Source: Treponema sp.
Lineage (GTDB): Bacteria; Spirochaetota; Spirochaetia; Treponematales; Treponemataceae
Reading direction: 5' to 3'
Assembly: GCA_016297415.1 (NCBI GenBank)
Contig: JAEDGQ010000040.1
Span: 1 to 16,520, forward strand
Length of the DNA stretch: 16,520 nucleotides
The notes beneath the pieces are model-generated. The model was given only the letters and a program-made list of their open reading frames with translations, made no database searches and was not told where the DNA came from. Below, piece by piece: positions 14,729 to 16,520 of the stretch. A program made the translations under genes and the position numbers. Within the stretch, counting starts at the first letter, position 1, and each line of letters starts with the position of its first letter.

Positions 14729-16446
14729 TGAATAAAAAAATCTGCAGAGTTTCTGCAATGTGTATTCTTACATTTACTTTTTACTCATGCGGTTCTACAC
14801 CTAAGGTTCAGGAATATACTCCTGATTCTTCTGAGGCTGTTCCTATTACTATGCCTAAAAGGGACAGATCCTTTTTTTCTGGTGTTTCTCCTGAAGCTCT
14901 TGCTGCAATAGAAAATGGTTCACCTGATTCCATCCGCTATGCATATTCAATTTTAAGAAGCAATGCCAGTGATTATACTGAGCAGGAAAAAATTCTCCTT
15001 AATGTTGCAAAAGCATTCTTTCAGATTTTATGGACTTCAGAAACTTTGAATTTTGAAGTGCCGGAAGTTTCAACTCAAAACTCTTACATTGGTGCAATTG
15101 AATCAGCCCGTCAGGGAATATATGACCTTAGCACAGGAAATAAAGACTTCCTTACAATTCTTCTTCCATCTCTTGTTCTTGCAATTTCCGAAAGCCGTAC
15201 TGATTATTATCCTCAGGCTCAGGAAGCCCTGACAGAAGCCCTGAAGCTGAATGGTTCAAGTGTTGTTGCTAATTATCTTATGGGAATTTTATGCCGTCGT
15301 CAGGGAGATTATGAAGCAGCTCTCAGATATTTTTCTGTCTGCAGGGAAAACTCAAGTGATGGAATTGAAATTCTCTATGCTCTTGCTGACTGTAATTACA
15401 AGCTTAAGCGTTATGAAGAAGCTTATTCTCTTGCAAAAGCTGCATCTGACAGAAATCCTTACTATAAACCTGCATTAAAAATCTGTGCAGAAACATGTTT
15501 TGTTCTGAACCGTCTTGATGAATGTGAAGCTTATGTAGGAAGAGTTCTTCAGCAGGAACCGGAAAATGCTTATTACGTTTTGTTCCGTGCCAGAATTCTT
15601 ATTCAGAAAAATGACTATATTCGTGCAGCTTCTCTTCTTGATGTTTATGCACGCTCTGATACAAACAGCAGGGATTATCTTGTGCTGAGGGCAAAAGTTC
15701 AGAAAGAATGGAATAAAAATATTTCTTCTGCAGCTCAAACAATTGAAAAGGCTCTTGAACTTTATCCTGATGATTCTGAAATTATACTTACTGCTGCAAG
15801 CCTTGCTTCAGAATCAGGAAACAGAATCGGCGGAAAGAGTGCAGGGGAACTGGCAGCAGTAATTCTTGAAAAAGATTCTCAGAATATTTCAGCCCAGCAG
15901 ATCCGTATAAATGATTTAATGCAAAAAAAGCAGTGGAATGAAGCTTACAAGGTAAGTACAGCCCTTCGTCAGAATAAAAACGCACCTGCATCTTCCGTTT
16001 ATACACATATTTCAATCTGTCTTGCTTCAGATAGAAAGGAAGAGGCATGGAATCTTGCTTCATCACTTTATTCAAAAAAAAGCGATGATGAAACAGTAGT
16101 TCAGAATTATGTAAAAGTTCTTGTTGCTACAGGACGAACTGGTGAAGCCGGCAGAATTATTAATCAGCAGATTGAAAATAACTGTTCATCAAAAATGAAA
16201 AGTTTCCTTCTCTATGAACACAGTTTTATTGTTTCCGGAGAAGAAGCTGTTCTTGCAGATTTAAGGAACAGTCTTACTGCAAATCCCCGCAATAAGGATG
16301 CTTTGTATCGCCTTTATCAGATTTACTACAATAAAAAGGAATACAGAAAGGCTCAGTATTATCTCAAACAGGTTGTAGCCCTTTCTCCTGCAGACGAAAA
16401 CCTTCTCAAACTTAATGCAGAGCTGGAAACACTTCTGTCCAAATAA
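14728..16446 (+). CDS. TPR-repeat lipoprotein coupled to the LiaF-like gene
   Basis: A 572-residue predicted lipoprotein; the signal peptide ends FYSC with Cys21. After a Ser/Thr/Pro-rich linker (22-55), nearly the whole protein is TPR-like helices. Clear units lie at about 175-205 (LMGILCRRQGDYEAALRYFS), 212-245 (ALADCNYKLKRYEEAYSLA), 246-280, and a final pair near 530-568 (YRLYQIYYNKKEYRKAQYYL). The ATG shares its A with the preceding TAA stop (TAATG), so translation is probably coupled and the two products may work together. TPR lipoproteins usually assemble envelope complexes; the partner here may be the LiaF-like protein (inference). The N-terminal part up to residue 160 has no recognised domain. 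Confidence 0.82.
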   Translation: MNKKICRVSAMCILTFTFYSCGSTPKVQEYTPDSSEAVPITMPKRDRSFFSGVSPEALAAIENGSPDSIRYAYSILRSNASDYTEQEKILLNVAKAFFQILWTSETLNFEVPEVSTQNSYIGAIESARQGIYDLSTGNKDFLTILLPSLVLAISESRTDYYPQAQEALTEALKLNGSSVVANYLMGILCRRQGDYEAALRYFSVCRENSSDGIEILYALADCNYKLKRYEEAYSLAKAASDRNPYYKPALKICAETCFVLNRLDECEAYVGRVLQQEPENAYYVLFRARILIQKNDYIRAASLLDVYARSDTNSRDYLVLRAKVQKEWNKNISSAAQTIEKALELYPDDSEIILTAASLASESGNRIGGKSAGELAAVILEKDSQNISAQQIRINDLMQKKQWNEAYKVSTALRQNKNAPASSVYTHISICLASDRKEEAWNLASSLYSKKSDDETVVQNYVKVLVATGRTGEAGRIINQQIENNCSSKMKSFLLYEHSFIVSGEEAVLADLRNSLTANPRNKDALYRLYQIYYNKKEYRKAQYYLKQVVALSPADENLLKLNAELETLLSK

Positions 16447-16520
16447 GCGTCTTTATTCTTGCCTTGCAGGGCAAACGCATTATAACTGATTTTGTATTGA
16501 AAAATGGCGCAAAGGAGTGA
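16447..16520 (+). promoter_or_regulatory. Hairpin, candidate promoter and Shine-Dalgarno for the next gene
   Basis: GCGT (16447) and ACGC (16475) enclose TTGCC/GGCAA (16459-16463 and 16470-16474). This nested stem has no T tract after it, so it is at best a weak terminator. Overlapping it is TTGCCT (16459-16464), 16 bases, TATAAC (16481-16486), a plausible promoter. AAAGGAG at 16511-16517 is a good Shine-Dalgarno for a start just beyond the window. An ATG at 16504 is open to the end, but it lacks an upstream ribosome binding site, so I do not call it. Confidence 0.4.

Noticed and set aside
16504..16520. Start of a new protein at the ATG at 16504
   Set aside because: Only five complete codons are visible and there is no Shine-Dalgarno before it. 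The good AAAGGAG lies downstream of this ATG, favouring a later start.

Overview
The window looks like chromosome of a host-associated Treponema-type spirochete. I infer this from several signs: relaxed spirochetal lipoboxes (FAGC, FFSC, FYSC), a signal-peptide-rich envelope gene set, moderately low GC, and an OmpA protein whose domain order (N-terminal region, LPP20-like middle, OmpA tail) resembles what I recall of T. pallidum Tp0624. No ribosomal or other phylogenetic marker is present, so the genus is an inference. Almost every gene encodes an envelope or membrane protein. The one clear cytosolic enzyme is PurN.

Left part (1-7443, plus strand). The window opens inside a dispersed repeat. 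A large AT-rich lipoprotein with Ig-like modules follows (142-2724), then purN (2751-3377). A promoter region with in-phase AAAAGCG repeats precedes two tandem paralogues (3458-5317 and 5328-6902). Each has a signal peptide, a predicted 8-stranded outer-membrane barrel, an Ig-like linker and a periplasmic transglutaminase-like domain. The second paralogue keeps a Cys-His-Glu triad. The first has lost all three residues and gained C-terminal TPRs. A small FecR-like secreted protein follows (7030-7443).

Middle (7444-10499). A 132-bp repeat separates the FecR-like gene from a CHASE2-type class III adenylate cyclase with a C-terminal TPR-like tail (7690-10371). FecR-like genes beside CHASE2 cyclases are a recurring bacterial arrangement, so the two may form an envelope-sensing cAMP module. 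A shortened repeat copy lies between the cyclase and the convergent ompA gene. It equals the longer copy minus exactly 55 bp between two TTCGAC repeats. All three copies end operons or sit between genes, and their paired ends plus flanking T tracts look like terminators.

Right part (10500-16520). A minus-strand operon runs lipoprotein (13969-12938), MltD-like lytic transglycosylase with LysM (12926-11859), OmpA-domain protein (11837-10500). It probably serves peptidoglycan remodelling and anchoring. Divergent from it are a six-helix LiaF/DUF5668-like membrane protein and a translationally coupled TPR lipoprotein (14075-16446). The end of the window carries a possible promoter and Shine-Dalgarno for a gene just outside.

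The strongest candidate for something new is the live/dead barrel-transglutaminase pair next to the FecR-CHASE2 cyclase pair. The best non-coding feature is the repeat family.
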